Shown here one piece after another: positions 1 to 12,570 of a stretch of 64,000 nt of DNA. The notes under the pieces are model-generated. The model worked only from the letters and a program-made list of their open reading frames with translations, did not search any database and was not told where the DNA came from. The translations under genes were made by a program, and so were the position numbers. This DNA comes from Stomoxys calcitrans (Eukaryota; Arthropoda; Insecta; Diptera; Muscidae). The stretch lies in contig NC_081555.1 of the NCBI RefSeq assembly GCF_963082655.1, forward strand, positions 151,506,240 to 151,570,239. Direction: 5' to 3'. Position 1 is the stretch's first letter. Each line of letters begins with the position of its first letter.

Positions 1-1150
1 TGGACCATACTTTACAAAAATAGGTTGGGGTCTACCAGAACTCTCAGTGCCAAACTTCATCAAAATCAGATGAAATGCTACAAATTTATTATCTCAAGAC
101 TTTAAGTATAGAGATCTGTCTATATAGCGGCTATATATAACTATCATTCCGATTTTATTAGATCAGAAATTCAGATATATATGGAAGCTATTGGGTTGCC
201 CAAAAAGTAATTGCGGATTTTTCATATAGTCGGCGTTGACAAATTTTTTCACAGCTTGTGACTCTGTAATTGCAATTTTTCTTCTGTCAGTTATCAGCTG
301 TTACTTTTAGCTTGCTTTAGAAAAAAAGTGTAAAAAAAGTATATTTGATTAAAGTTCATTCTAATTTTTATTAAAAATGCATTTACTTTCTTTTAAAAAA
401 TCCACAATTACTTTTTGGGTAACCCAATATATCTAAATCTGATCCGATTTTAATGAATACGTATTAAGACGTCAAATAAAACATCTCGTGTTAATTTTTA
501 TATGGATCAGCCCAAAATTGTGGCTCTTACAGCCTCAATAATTCAAATCTGATGAAAGATATATATGGGAGCTAAATCTAAACCGATTTTGAGGAAATTT
601 CGCAGATGAACTAAGACGTTATACGAAACATCTCATGCTAAATTTTCTAAAGGTCGGATCAAAATTGTGGCTCTACAGCCTTAATTGGTCAAATCCGATG
701 AAAGATATATATGGAAGCTCTATCTAAATCTAAACCGAGTTTGATGAAATTTTTCACACATATTTGGGCGTCAATAAACACCTGATACCAAGTTTGATAA
801 AGATCACACCAAAATTGTGGCTTCTACTGCTTTAAAAGGCCACATCGGATGAAAGATATATATGAGAGCTATATCTAAATCTATATCTAAATCTGTACCA
901 ATTTTTTTCGAAATCAAAATAGAGACTTGTGTAAAATTTTATGAAAACTGGACTACAAATGTGGACGACCTGTACCTTCACTACAAGAATAAATGGACAG
1001 ACAGACAGACGGACATACGGACGTAGTTAAATCGAATCACGAAGTGGTTCTAAGCCGATCGGTACACTTATCGATGGGTCTAGCTTTTCTCCTTCTTAGA
1101 GTTGCAAACAAATGCACAAAGTTACAATACACTGTACCCCAGTGGTGGTG
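1..1150 (+). repeat. mini-me/DINE-like repeat, family C
   Basis: The stretch is built of diverged units of roughly 150 bp that share phrases such as 'gatgaaagatatatatgg' and 'agctatatctaaatc'. It ends in a GACA/GACG tract at about 995-1023, then a conserved block running to a 'tacactgtacccc' terminus. A related copy in the opposite orientation lies at 8768-9353. The GACR (GTCY on the other strand) tract is the hallmark of dipteran mini-me/DINE-1 elements; the family assignment is by that resemblance. A MITE interrupts it at 191-427. The left end is cut by the window edge. Confidence 0.65.
191..427 (+). mobile_element. 237-bp Tc1/mariner-type MITE, copy 1
   Basis: The ends are terminal inverted repeats of about 32 bp beginning TTGGGTTGCCCAAAAAGTAA and ending in its complement. 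TA dinucleotides flank both sides (189-190 and 428-429), as expected for Tc1/mariner target duplications. It has no coding capacity. Removing it restores a continuous family C unit ('gaagcta' joined to 'tctaaatc'), so it inserted into an existing mini-me copy. Near-identical copies lie at 17691-17927, 25958-26177 and 56332-56567. Confidence 0.9.
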
Positions 1151-1543
1151 TAAGGGTACCCTAAATCAGAGGATCGGTCTATATGGCAGCTATATCCAAA
1201 TCTGAACCGATCTGAGCCAAATTGACGAAATTTCAGCATAATCGGAAAATAAATGTGGCTTTTATGGGCCTAAGACCTTAAATCGGCGGATCGGTCTATA
1301 TGGGGGCTATATGAAGATATAGTCCGATACAGCCCATCTTCGAATTTATCCTGCTTATGGACAAAAATAGAATCTGCGCAAAGTTTCAGCTTAATATCTC
1401 TATTTTTGAAGACTGTAGTGTGATTTCTACAGATGGACGGACAGACATGTCTAGATGGTCTTAGATTTTTACGCAGATCAAGAATATATATACTTTATAG
1501 GGTCGGAAATAATATACCCCTTCCTTCGGTGGTGGGTATAATA
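1150..1543 (+). repeat. mini-me repeat, family A, 5'-truncated
   Basis: One and a half family A units are followed by the family's conserved tail. The tail has the short GTCY/GACR tract (about 1433-1449), the core block before a TA-rich run, and the terminus 'ggtggtgggtataata'. The plus orientation follows from this order. The palindromic start of the family is missing. Confidence 0.7.
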
Positions 1544-1629
1544 AGTAGAGTGCATCTGAACGAGACCTGTAACCCTGAATATCTTGCTAGCCACCTTCAA
1601 AATGCTTAACATTATGGGGCTCAAACAAA

Positions 1630-2430
1630 ATCGTGCTCTTGTAGTGTTTTGGTACCATTTCCAATAACTGCGCATAGTATGTAGTATGTTGGTCGGTTGG
1701 CATTGTAAAAAGGTGAAATCGGTCCATGTTTTCCATGTCCATGATCTTGGGTCTTGACTTCTTGAGCCTCTAGAGGGCGCAATTCTTGTCCGATTTGACT
1801 GAAATTTTGCACGTGGTGTTTTGGTATCACTTCCAACAACTGTGTTAAGTATGATTTAAATCGGTTCATAATCTGGTATAGCTGTCATATTAACCGATCT
1901 TGGATCTTGACTTCTTGAGCCATAGAGTGTTTAGTTATAACTTTAAATAACTTTGCTAAGTATGGTGCAAATAGGAACATAACCTGATATAGCTGATATA
2001 TAAACCGATCTGGGATCTTGACTTCTTGAGCCTCTAAAGGGCGCAATTCTTATCCGATTTGGCACAAATTTTGTACAACGGTTTCTTTCATAACCTTCAA
2101 GATACGTGTCTAATTTGGTCTGAATCGATCAATAGCTTGATACAGCTCCCATATAAACCGATCTCCCGATTTTGCTTCTTGAGCCCCTACAAAGCGCAAT
2201 TCTTATCCGAATGAACTGAAATATTACACAATGACTTCTACAATGTTCAGCATTCATTTATGGTCCGAATCGGATTATAACTTGATATAGCTCCAACAAC
2301 ACAACTGTTCTTATTCAGTATTCCTTGTTTGCCTAAATAGAGATATTGCGCATAGAACTCGACAAATGCGATCCATGGTGGAGGGTATATAAGTCTCGGC
2401 CCGGCCGAACTTAGCACGCTCTTACTTGTT
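1630..2430 (-). repeat. mini-me repeat, family B, partial
   Basis: Units of about 150 bp contain 'cttgacttcttgagcc' and 'ctctagagggcgcaatt' phrases. The copy ends with the family B terminus: 'ggtggagggtatata', the palindromic 'ttcggcccggccgaa'-like block, and 'cacgctcttacttgtt' at 2430. The GTCY-bearing end is absent, so this is a truncated copy. Confidence 0.7.
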
Positions 2431-3350
2431 AATAATTTCATAAAACAAAAATGACAATATAGGACTCAAATGGAAGGTATTTGGGACCAAAGCACGAATC
2501 TCATAACTGGCGGATCCGCCTCACACCCAAAATCACCCCTATACCGGACATATTTACCGACCATATCAATATAAGGCTATATAAGATATACAGGAGTCAG
2601 AATAAAGTCCGGAAATTCTGCCAAAGAATTAAACACCAAACCGATGGCTTTGGTGCAAGCACATCCTCCTGCAGAGACAAAGAAGGAAATCTGGTAACTG
2701 ACACAGACAACATGCTGAGCTAGTGTACGATGTTGGCGGCGAAAACGATACCGCAGAACCAATCCCTGATGATGGTATATAATGTTAACCTCCTTGTCAG
2801 AATGAGGTCCAAGTAGCAGTGACCCGACCAAAGAACAAGAAGGCAGCAGGAGCCGACGTGTTACCCCTAGTTACATAGTTACACGCATCAAAATACAACG
2901 GCTGCGTTGGCTAGTTCATGTTGTCAGAATGGATGAAGAAGCTCCAGCAAAGAAGTCTTTTGAAGGCAAACACGGTGGTACACGCAAACCGGGAAGACCA
3001 AAAGCCCGATGGAAAGATCATGTGGTGGGAGACACCTCGAAACTTGGTGTCAGAGATTTTAGAATGAGCGCAGAAGATCGAGGCGCTTGGAACGCTATTC
3101 TACGTTCGGCTAGTGGAACAAATATTCTGTCATAGCCAATTAAAGTAAAGTAAGTATCAATATAAGGCTCTAATGAAAGGTATTTGGGAGAAGAACACCA
3201 ATAGAATATCCACACTGGCGCGAAATATCTGAAAGGCCGTACCACCACCCCAAACAGGACTTATTTTCTGACTTGACCGTATAGGGCTCAGATAAAGTAA
3301 GAGTGAAAGTAGGCGCAGCAGAGCGGGCCCTGTCCAGCTATTAGTATAAT
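2431..3350 (+). repeat. Helitron-like (family D) fragments flanking a LINE piece
   Basis: 2431-2589 and 3152-3350 carry the family D text ('tcaaatgaaaggtatttggga', 'ccgacatatttaccgacc'-like phrases) seen again at 7610-8593, 21668-22177 and 27221-28360. The right end has the GC-rich family D terminus 'aggcgcagcagagcgggccc' followed by 'tgtccagctat', a degenerate CTAG. An RTE-like LINE fragment occupies the middle. Confidence 0.5.
2590..3150 (+). pseudogene. RTE-like non-LTR retrotransposon, internally deleted 3' fragment
   Basis: Reading the plus strand with shifts gives the linker and early RT-domain peptide (GASTSSCRDKEGNLVT, then NEVQVAVT and KNKKAAGAD). These match the minus-strand LINE at 60490-60850. 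The sequence then jumps at about 2870 to the ORF2 C-terminal tail (RLRWL, GRPKARWKDHV, GVRDFRMSAED) that ends in a stop at 3135. The catalytic RT core is missing. A tail of AAAGT repeats follows (3138-3150), as is typical of RTE 3' ends. It is non-functional; nothing suggests domestication. Confidence 0.7.
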
Positions 3351-3353
3351 ATA

Positions 3354-4352
3354 AACAAGTAAGAGCGTGCTAAGTTCAGCCGGGCCGAATCTTATATACC
3401 CTCCACTTTGCGCAGTATCTGGTTTTAGGCAAACTAAGAATAATGAATACGGACAGAGGAGGAGCAATATCAAGTTATAGTCCGATTCGGGGCTCAAGAA
3501 GCAAAATCGGGAGATTGGTTTATACGGGAGCTGTATCAAGCTATAGATCTATTTTGACCATATTGCACACGTATAGTGAAGGCCATAGCACTTGTTTACA
3601 AAAATTGTGCCAAATCGGATGAGAATTGCGCTCTCTAGAGGCTCAAGAAGTCAAGGCCCAAGATCGGTTTATATGGCAGATATATCAGGTTATGGACCGA
3701 TTTGGACTACACCTAACAAGTTGGAAGCGATATCAAAACTTTATGTGCAAAATTTCAGTCAAATTGGACAAGAATTGCGCACTCTAGAGGCTCAAGAAGT
3801 CAAGGCCCAAGATCGGTTTATATGGCAGCTATATCAGGATTTTTGGACCACACCTAACAAAGCAGTTGAATGTAATATTAAAACACTACGCGCAAAATTT
3901 CAGTCAAGTTGGACGACAATTTCCCCCTCTAGAGGCTCAAGAAATCAAGACCCAAGATCGGTTTATATGGCAGCTATATCAAAACATTTACCGATTTGGC
4001 CCATTTACAATCCCAACCGACCTACACTAATAAGAAGTATTTGTGGAAAATTTCAAGCGGCTAGCTCCACTCCTTCAAAAGTTACCGTGCTTTCGACAGA
4101 CAGACGGACGGACAGACGGACGTACGGACAGACGGACGGACGGACAGACGGACGGACAGACGGACGGACAGACGGACGGACAGACGGACGGACAGACGGA
4201 CGGACAGACGGACGGACAGACGGACGGACAGACGGACGGACAGACGGACGGACATGGCTAGTTCGACTTAAAATGTAACGACGATCAAAAATATATATAC
4301 TTGATGGGGTCTTAGACGCATATTTCGAGGAGTTCTTTGGTGGAGGGTATAA
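3354..4352 (+). repeat. mini-me repeat, family B, full-length
   Basis: It starts with AACAAGTAAGAGCGTGCTAA and a palindromic GGCCGGGCC-type block, runs through about three 150-bp units, then a GACR array. The right end holds the core block, a TA run and the terminus 'ggtggagggtataa'. This order, (TA)n, a core of about 35 bp, then (GTCY)n on the opposite strand, is the published mini-me architecture. The long open frame seen here is an artefact of unit length and the 12-bp array. Confidence 0.8.
4095..4253 (+). repeat. (GACR)n microsatellite expansion
   Basis: The tract is about 160 bp of nearly pure GACAGACGGACG 12-mers inside the mini-me at 3354-4352. Most sister copies have only 15-30 bp of this motif, so this is a local expansion. 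Confidence 0.95.
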
Positions 4353-5867
4353 TGAAGACCTATTTGTATTCCGAAGATTTCTAAATTCAATTGCCACCTA
4401 ATCTATCCATACATAACACCTATATGTTTTTAGATTTTTTCCAAAAAAAAGGACCCCATGAGTTAACCTTTAAACCATCACTTGGCATATCTGCTGGTTA
4501 AAATGTTCAAAAATATCCCCTACCTTTACAAATTATATTCTAGGAACTCCAATCAAAAAGTTGAATCCTTTCAATAACAAATCCTTTTTTTATCTCAACT
4601 AATCTCCGTGCTAAGAAAAAACACTCCAAAACATATATCAAACCATTGAAGTCTTATCTATGACATTAATGCGGTTATAAATAGAATTATTAACTCTTAA
4701 TATCCCTCATATCGATATGCCGCTGTGCATGACCATAGCAATGGGCAAAATTCCAAAAATCGAAATGACCAACAAGAATACGAGAAGGATGAAAATATGA
4801 AATTATTAAACTCACCCCAATATTACTAGCCCAGAATACTGACAAAAAATGATGTGTCATTTGAAACCCATAAGCAAGCATTTTGGATTCTTTAAATGAG
4901 AGACAGAGGACTCTTGGACAAACTTGACTTTAAACTGAAACTACAAGAAAAACATTTTAAAGGTTATCGTTAAAAATATCCTTTTATCATTTCATTTAAA
5001 GATATTTCTGATTGAGTTGTTTTCTTGGTAGGTTTTTACTTTTTATGGCATCAAAGTCATTGTTCAAGGGGGATTTCTGTGATTTAGGGTTTTCGCCTGT
5101 GTATCTCTGACAATGGAAAATGCTGGGGAAAGTGTCATTTGAAAACAAAAGGATTCGCTGTAATAAATATTTATTGTCTGATTAAGTTATTAATTTGTGG
5201 TTAATCCTATTACAAGGCATGTTATCTGATTGATGAGGGGTGGTCCTTGAGTAGGCCCTTATATATTTTTCGAATTTTTTGATGGGGGCTTAGCGTTGGT
5301 GATTGTCTTGGAAATGAAATCTATTCGTTGGTGTTATTACAAATCAAAAATAATTTTTTTTTGTAAATTTTACAATTTTTTTCCTTCCTTGTTGTTTATT
5401 GTTCCTCAAAGCCTACCTTCTTTGGAACGCATCTTTCTGGCTATATCATTTCATCGATTATTGCAATTCGTTGCTTTTTTCAATTGTCTTGCCATTGGCC
5501 ATCTTCGGTTTCTTTTCCTTTTTGATATGAGTTGAAATGTTTCGTTTTTTTTTTTTTTTTGCTCATATAGTGGGTAATAATGTTCAACACCAATTTAGAC
5601 ACTTCGTTCATCTTGTTAGTATCACTGAGTAATGTGATATTTTTTGCCTTTGGGCACGTGATTGCTTCGCCATATGGATCAGTATCCTGCATTTGCAACA
5701 ATGGAATCAAAAGTTGCATTGTGGCTAATGTTACATAAGCATATATGTAGAATTGTATTGCAGATTTAAATTCATTTGAAGGTAAGGAAAATTTCGATGT
5801 GGGTAGTAGAACAAAATTGATGAGCCACCAGTGTGGAGTTTTATCCTTGCGCAACAAAGTATCAATA
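4353..5867. other. AT-rich low-copy DNA, no gene recognised
   Basis: There is no recognisable coding region, RNA gene or transposon end. Open frames are short, rich in Phe, Leu and Ile from AT-rich sequence, and show no family resemblance. A poly-T run of about 17 lies near 5546. It may be intronic or intergenic host DNA. Confidence 0.5.
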
Positions 5868-7460
5868 AACAAGTAAGAGCGTGCTAAGTTAGGCCGGGCC
5901 GAATCTTATATACCCTCCACCATGGATCGCATTTGTCGAGTTTTTTGTGCGGTATATCTTTTTAGGCAAACAAAAAATAATGGAGAATAAGAATTGTTAT
6001 GCTATTGAAGATATATCAAGTTATAGTCCGATTCGGACCATAAATGAACTGAATGTTGAAGACCATAATAGAAGTCATTGTGTAAAATTTCAGCCAAATC
6101 TAGTAAGAATTGCGTACTTTAGGGGATGAAGAAGTAAAATAGACAGATCGGTTTATAGGGGAGCTGTATAAGGCTATACATGTATGTCAAAAGTCACAAG
6201 AGAAGCCGTTGTACAAAATTTCAGCCAAATCGGATATTACTTGCGCCCTTTAGAGGCCGAAGAAGTCAAGATCCCATATCGGTTTATATGGCTGCTATAT
6301 CAGGTTATAGACCGATTGAACTATTCTTAGCACAGTTGTTGGAACTCATAACAAAACACCTTATGCAGCATTTCAGCTAAATCGGATAATAATTGCGCCC
6401 TCTAGTGGCTCAAGAAGTCCTGATTCAAGACCGGTTTATATGGAAGCTATATCAGATTTTTTACCGATATTAACCATACGTGGCACAGTTGTTGGAAGTA
6501 ACAACGAAACACGTTATGCGAAATTTCAGCCAAATCGGATCAATAAGTCAAGACCCAAGATCGATTTATATGGCAGCTATATCAGATTATTGACCGATTT
6601 GAACCATTGGCACAATTGTTGGAAGTCGTCATTAAGTCAGCCAAAGCGGATGGGAATTGCGCCTTTTAGACGCCCATGACGTCAAGATAAGTTTATATGA
6701 CAGTTATATCAGGTTATAGACCGATTTGAGCCAAATGCGGCACAGTTGTTTAAAGTCATAACAAAACACCTCATGCTAAATTTCAGCCAAATCGGATAAT
6801 AATTGAGTTCTCTAGTGGCTCAAGAAATCAAGACCCCAGATCGGTTTATATGGCAGCTACATCAGATTATGGACCGATTTGAACTATTCTTAGCACAGTT
6901 ATCTAAAGTCATAAAAAAATACCTTTTGCTAAATTTCAGCCAAATCGGGTAATAATTACGCCCTCTAGTGGCTCAAGAAGTCAAGACCCCAGATAGCTTT
7001 ATATGATAGCTATATCAGGTTATGGAGAAATTTCAACCGTACTCAGCACAGTTGTTGGAAGCCATAATAAACTGATGCAAAATTTCAGCCAAATCGGATA
7101 AGAATTGTGCACTCTAGCGGCTCAAGAAGTCAAGATCCCAGATCGGTTTATATGACAGCTATATCAAAACTTTAACCGATATGGCCCATTTTCAATCCCA
7201 ACTGACCTAAACTAATTAGAAGTATTTGTGCAAGATTTCAAGCAGCTAGCTTTACACCTTCGAAAATTAGCGTTCTTTCGACAGATAGACGGACGGACAG
7301 ACGGACGAACATGGCTAGTTCGACTTAAAATGTCATGGCGATCCAGAATATATATACTTTATGGGGTTTGTAACTCCTCGAAGTATTCGTCTAATATTTC
7401 GAGGAGTTACAAACTGAATGACGAAATTAGTATACCCTCATCCTATAGTGGAGGGTATAA
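5868..7460 (+). repeat. mini-me repeat, family B, full-length, long unit array
   Basis: It starts AACAAGTAAGAGCGTGCTAA with the palindromic block and ends at 'agtggagggtataa'. It has about eight tandem units of about 150 bp, recognisable by 'agccaaatcggataat' and 'ggctcaagaagtcaag'. The GACR tract near 7283-7310 is short. Compared with the copy at 3354, the unit array is long and the microsatellite short. Confidence 0.8.
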
Positions 7461-7609
7461 CAAAGAGAAGCAATGGAAATATTACAGGTCCCTGCTCAAG
7501 AAAAATATCTATTTTGCGAACCATCATAAGACGGTCAAACTCAGTGTATATATAGCTGCCATAGTTGTTCCAAATGAAAGAGAAAAAGAGTGGAACTAAA
7601 TATTTATAG

Positions 7610-8593
7610 TTTTTAGGGCCGATACCCCAAACCGGACATATTTGCTGACTTTTGCAATAAGGAGTTTAAATGAGATTAGAAAACGAATTTGATATCCAAT
7701 TTTAAGGGCAATGGCAATATGGGGTTCAAATAAATGATATATAGAGCACGTTGCTGATATATGTTCCGGGCTTAGTGTTTGAAGGACCACCCCAATCCCC
7801 AAAACATTCCTAAATCGGGCAAATTTACCGACAATGTCAATGTGAAGCTTAAATGAAAGTTATTGGAGGGTAGAGCAAACAATGATCCCCACTTTCGGGA
7901 CCAATTTTCTGGGGGTCTACCCCTTTCCCAAAATACTCCACAAACAGCAATTCTTTAGTGACCATCGCAATATGGGACTCAAATAAAGGTATTTGGGAAT
8001 AGAATACGAATTTGATATCCAAATGTAGGACCATGTATTAAGGGCTTCACCCATTCCCCAAAACACCCTCCAAAAAGTAAAAATTGTCCAACCATGCTAA
8101 TATGTGCCTCAAATGAAAGGTATTTCAGATTATAAAACGAATTTCGTAACCAATTTTGGGACTATGTGTTTGGGGGACGCCTCATCCTGTCAACTCTTCT
8201 CAACACCAATGGCAATATGGGGTTTAAATAAATGGCATTTGAGAGAAGAGCACCATGCTGATATTTTTTCAGGGCCAAGTATTTGGGGGAATACCTCACA
8301 TCAGAAAACACCCCTAAATCAGACATCATGGGAATATTGGGCTGAAATAAAGTATTTTAAGAATGGAGTAAACCTTACATTCAAACTTAAATTCGTAGAC
8401 CAATAGAGATCCTGTGGGATTCAGATAAAGGCACTTATATTGTTAAACTGTTTGTCAAGCTATATAGTGTACTATTTTCGTAGCATGGTATTTCTTTAAA
8501 AGCTCTTTAATTGTCGAAAATAACTATTCCAATGGAAATTTTTTTCCATATAAAGTAAAAGAAGGCGCAACTGAGCGGGACCGGTCCAGCTAG
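7610..8593 (+). mobile_element. Helitron-like non-autonomous element (family D), 3' part
   Basis: The diverged internal repeats show 'tcaaatgaaaggtatttgg' and 'ccaaaacaccc' phrases. The right end reads 'gaaggcgcaactgagcggga' then 'ccggtccagctag' and a T, which is the CTAG|T arrangement of Helitron 3' ends below a GC-rich block. A matching 5'-type end is seen in the copy ending at about 23541. No Rep/helicase coding is present. Helitron assignment is inference from the ends. Confidence 0.45.
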
Positions 8594-8767
8594 TGACTTA
8601 TACTTATTAGTCAATCAATGTCCGTGCCGAATTTGGTCAAAGTCCGACCAGATTTCGATAAAGCTGCTATGGGGGCATAAATTATGCAGTTTTCACTGGA
8701 TTATGACGAAAGCCGATTTACATATCCAAAGTTCGGCCCGGTCGAACTGAACGTATTTTTACTTGTT
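8594..8767 (-). repeat. mini-me repeat, family A, terminal fragment
   Basis: Only the palindromic terminus of family A in reverse orientation is present: 'gctatgggggcata', then 'ttcggcccggtcgaac' and 'tttttacttgtt' at 8767. Confidence 0.65.
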
Positions 8768-9353
8768 CGTAATATAGGTAAAATTTAGGTCTATATTTAT
8801 ACCTACAGCACTACTGTCGTACAGGGTATTATAACTTAGTGAATTTGTTTGTAACACCCAGAAGGAAGAGAGATAGACCCATTGACAAGTATTCCAATTG
8901 ACTCAGAATCACTTCCTGATTCGATATCTATGTCCGTCTGTCGTCCGTCTGGCCATGTAAATTTGTGTACAAATTAGAGGTCGCAATTTTCTTCGATCGT
9001 CTTCACAATTGACACAAGCATTCTCTTGGGCCTAGAGACGAAGCCCATTGAAATTGGAAATATCGGTTCAGATTTGGATATAGCTCCCATATATATGTTT
9101 GTCCGATTTGGAATAAATTTCCAATTAAATCTTCATTTGTAAACCCATTCCCACGAAATTTTGCAAGTGGGGTTCTCTTATAAGTCTAGCTATTATCGGA
9201 GAATTTCATAGAAATCGACTCAGATTTAGATAAAGCTTCAATATATATGTTCGTCCGATTTGGACTAGTACTCGTATTGCAATAATTTGGTCCTTTAATA
9301 ACCCATTCATGCTAAAATTGGCACAAAGGATTCCCTTATGACTGCCGGTATTG
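8768..9353 (-). repeat. mini-me/DINE-like repeat, family C
   Basis: It is the reverse-orientation partner of the repeat at 1-1150. The terminus-like block 'gtacagggtattataactta' is followed by a GTCY tract (about 8930-8952), then units with 'gatttggatatagctcccat'. Confidence 0.6.
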
Positions 9354-10304
9354 TTATACCCACCACCGAAGGATGGGGTAAATTCATTTTGTCATTCCGT
9401 TTGCAACACATCGAAATATCCATTTCCGACCCTATAAAGAATATATATTCTTGATCAGCGTAAAAATCTAAGACGATCTAGTCATGTCCGTCCGTCTGTC
9501 TGTTGAAATCACGCTACGGTCTTCAAAAATAGAGATATTGAGCTGAAACTTTGCACAGATTTTTTTTTTGTCCATAGGCAGGTTAAGTTCGAAGATGGGC
9601 TATATCGGACTATATCTTGATATAGCACCTATATAGACCGATCCGCCAATTTAGGGTCTTGGGCCAATAAAAGCCACATTTATTATCCGATTTTGCTGAA
9701 ATTTGGGACAATGAGTTGTCTTAGGCCCTTTGATATCCTTCGTCAATTTGGCCCAAATCGGTCTAGATTTGGATATAGCTGCCATATACACCGATCCTCC
9801 GATTTAGGGTCATTGGCCCATAAAAGCCACATTTATTATCCAATTTTGCTGAAATTTGGGACATTGAGTTGTGTTAGGCCCTACGGCAATCTTCGTCAAT
9901 TTGGCTCAGTCGGTCCAGGTTTGGATATAGCTGCCATATAGACCGATCCTCCGATTTAGGGTCTTAGGCCCATAAAAGCCAAATTTACTATCCAATTTTG
10001 CTGAAATTTGGGTCATTGAGTTGGGTAAGACCCTACGGTAATCTTAATCAATTTGGCTCAGATCGTGGATATAGCTGCCATATAGACTGATCCTCTAATT
10101 TAGGGTCTTATGCCCATAAAAGCCACATTTATTATCTGATTTTGCTGAAATTTGGGACAGTGAGTTGTGTTAGGCCCTTTGATATCCTTCGTCAATTTGG
10201 TCCAGATCGGTCCAGATTCGGAAGGAAAGGTGGTTTACATATATACCCAATGTGGTGGGTATCCAAATTTTGGCCCGGCCGAACTTAACGCCTTTTTACT
10301 TGTT
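9354..10304 (-). repeat. mini-me repeat, family A, full-length
   Basis: It starts 'ttatacccaccaccgaagga'. Then come the TA-rich run, the conserved core 'tcttgatcagcgtaaaaatc', a GTCY tract (about 9486-9504) and about four units with 'gaaatttgggacantgagtt' spacing near 150 bp. The palindromic end (GGCCCGGCC) and 'acgcctttttacttgtt' close it at 10304. All mini-me landmarks are in order. Confidence 0.8.
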
Positions 10305-12379
10305 ATTGAATTCAAATGGGTTGAGATTTAGGTATAGCTTTGATTCCTACAATATGTTCGGATTTTTAACGAAATTCCACATATCAAATTTAAGCAAAAT
10401 TTAAATTTGACGACTTAGCCTGCATGTCCAGTATGGTGTAGGATAGTATCAAAAGGTCGGCTTCGCCCTACTTTAGCCCATCCTTATTTGTTTTCTGTAA
10501 AGTTGGCTAAGTAGTTGTTCCCATAGACTTCTCAAAGCTCAAAATGTTAAACAAAAGATTCAACTTATATGTGAGTTATAGCTAGACATTAACCGATTTG
10601 GACTTATATTAATTAAAATATATTTAATTCTGCTTTGTCGCTCCTTTTCGTATGTTCCACAAAGTACACAGGGCTAAGAAAATCAATTCCTCAATAAACT
10701 AAACTAAAAGGTGTAATAGCACGTGCACTAGACGTTTCCTTGCTAAAATATTGACTCAGAACCAAACCACCTTTGCCTTTAAAACAGGTAGGTAGGAAAT
10801 TCCAAACATGATTTTAATGAGTTTTGTATAAATTTCAAATGACCTTAGCGCAGCCCTAAATGCCTTGCTGTGAAGTTACCATTGAGGCTAGTTTTTAAAC
10901 AAAACAATAAATGCAGCATAGCAAATACGAAACTAGAATCGTATATTTGTGCAAGAAGAAGCGTATCTAGCACACACACAATACTTTTGTGAATTCAAGG
11001 AGAATTTGTCAAGGTTTTGACCTTAACACCAAATATTTTCAAAATATTATAGCCAGCAAAATTAAGCGTATATAAATTAATTTCACGATTAGCCAGCGAT
11101 ACTAAAATTGCATTTGATGTAATACTGAAATTACAAAGAAAGGAGACCCTGAAATGTCGGAGACTGAAACGTTAATGGGTTAGTTATGGTAACAAGGTCA
11201 ATTGAAGTGTGAAGATCTGAAAAATCGGCTATTATACCAAGGCAAAATGTCACCAAATGGTCAGCTGAGTAATAAAAAAAAATCAACATCTGGTGACATT
11301 GAAGGTAAAATCAATACAAAACAGTAGCCTTAAAGTAGCATGGGGGTATAAGTTTGACCAAGATAAGGTCTATGTTACAATTTTAACTTACTACTGTATA
11401 ATTCAAGGATTTTTCATTGCAAGAAAAAGAAAAGCCCAAATGGTTTCAACGCCCGTTTAGCATAATGCCTTTGGAACTAAAAAAAAATTGTTTTTTTTTA
11501 AAGCCTCGAAGGAATTGTACCAGCCCATATCAATGTTTTAAATTAAATTTTCCTTAAATAGCCCATAAATATCAAATTTCATTTTGAGAGTTTCAGATTT
11601 TGGGGCATTTTGTAATACCTATGCTATGGTCATATTTTGCCGCTTTAAAGAACAATTTGGCATGGCTGTCTTTTGCATTTTATAAATTGATTGCTATTTA
11701 TTTTAATAATTGCCCTCGACTTTTTTGCATGGACACGCTTTCATATGCTCGTGCTCACTGAGCATTGCATGCAATGTAGCTTCTTTTACATCAATAATCC
11801 TTAAACGTTGCGTATGAAGAACAAAAAATATGCCCTCAATGGCATATGAGTGAAGCAAAAGTATCATATTACTTGGTTATGGAAGTGAGCTAACCATCCT
11901 CTCCTTAAAAAAAAAAAAAAATCTATAAATGATACAGTTTTTGTTTTTCTTTGTGGATGGATGCTAACAATATCGATATACAAGCCCACCCAAAGCGCCA
12001 CAAGCGATTTGTATTGTAGGTGCTCGATTAAGTGTAAAATAACACTTATTTAAATGGAGTATAGATGGGAACGCAATAGTGTTGCTGAATTAAAAGTAGT
12101 CGGTAATGGTCTTGCAGAGGGCTTCAAACGAAAGACTTAAGAAACGAACACAAAAATTTGTGAAAAAAGTAATTAGCTAAAAGACTTAAACAACGAATTG
12201 GAAATTTTCTTAAATCCAATCTTAAATAAAAGAATTTTGCATTATGAAAAGTTTTGTGAAATGTATACGTGATAAAGTTCTAAGAGTTATAGTGTGATTT
12301 CCTTTTATTTGGCTCTGCAATCACAACCAGCTATTGTTGGCGAACTCGAACATCTCAAAGTGAACATTATGAATTTGCA
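10305..12379. other. low-copy AT-rich DNA, no gene recognised
   Basis: This is the longest stretch without a recognisable repeat in the left half. I see no convincing coding frame, splice-linked exons or RNA gene. It may be host intergenic or intronic sequence. Confidence 0.45.
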
Positions 12380-12560
12380 CCACACAACAAATCGTTATAA
12401 TGAAACTGATAGCGTTGTCGAACGCCATGATGGTGATGGCCCAAAAAACCTGCAACAACACCTAATATGATTCGGCGAGTGCAGGTTCGTATTCCTCGAA
12501 ATCCACGCAACAGAGGCAAAAATGGCTAGAGATCTAAAACAAATATCGTGGAAAAATGCA
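12380..12560 (+). pseudogene. decayed mariner-type transposase, DNA-binding region
   Basis: Three short plus-strand reading segments joined by frameshifts give NETDSVVERHDGDGPK, then TTPNMIRRVQVRIPRNPRN, then KMARDLK. This order resembles the helix-turn-helix linker region of Tc1/mariner transposases (a GRP-like motif followed by R-x-NPRR and KMAR-x-L). There are at least two frameshifts, and the catalytic domain is absent because a mini-me begins at 12571. I inferred the family by motif order only. Confidence 0.5.
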
Positions 12561-12570
12561 ACATTTATTG

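Noticed and set aside
3592..4278. 228-codon plus-strand frame
   Set aside because: It lies wholly within mini-me units and the GACR tract; the repeated peptide phrases are translated repeat units.
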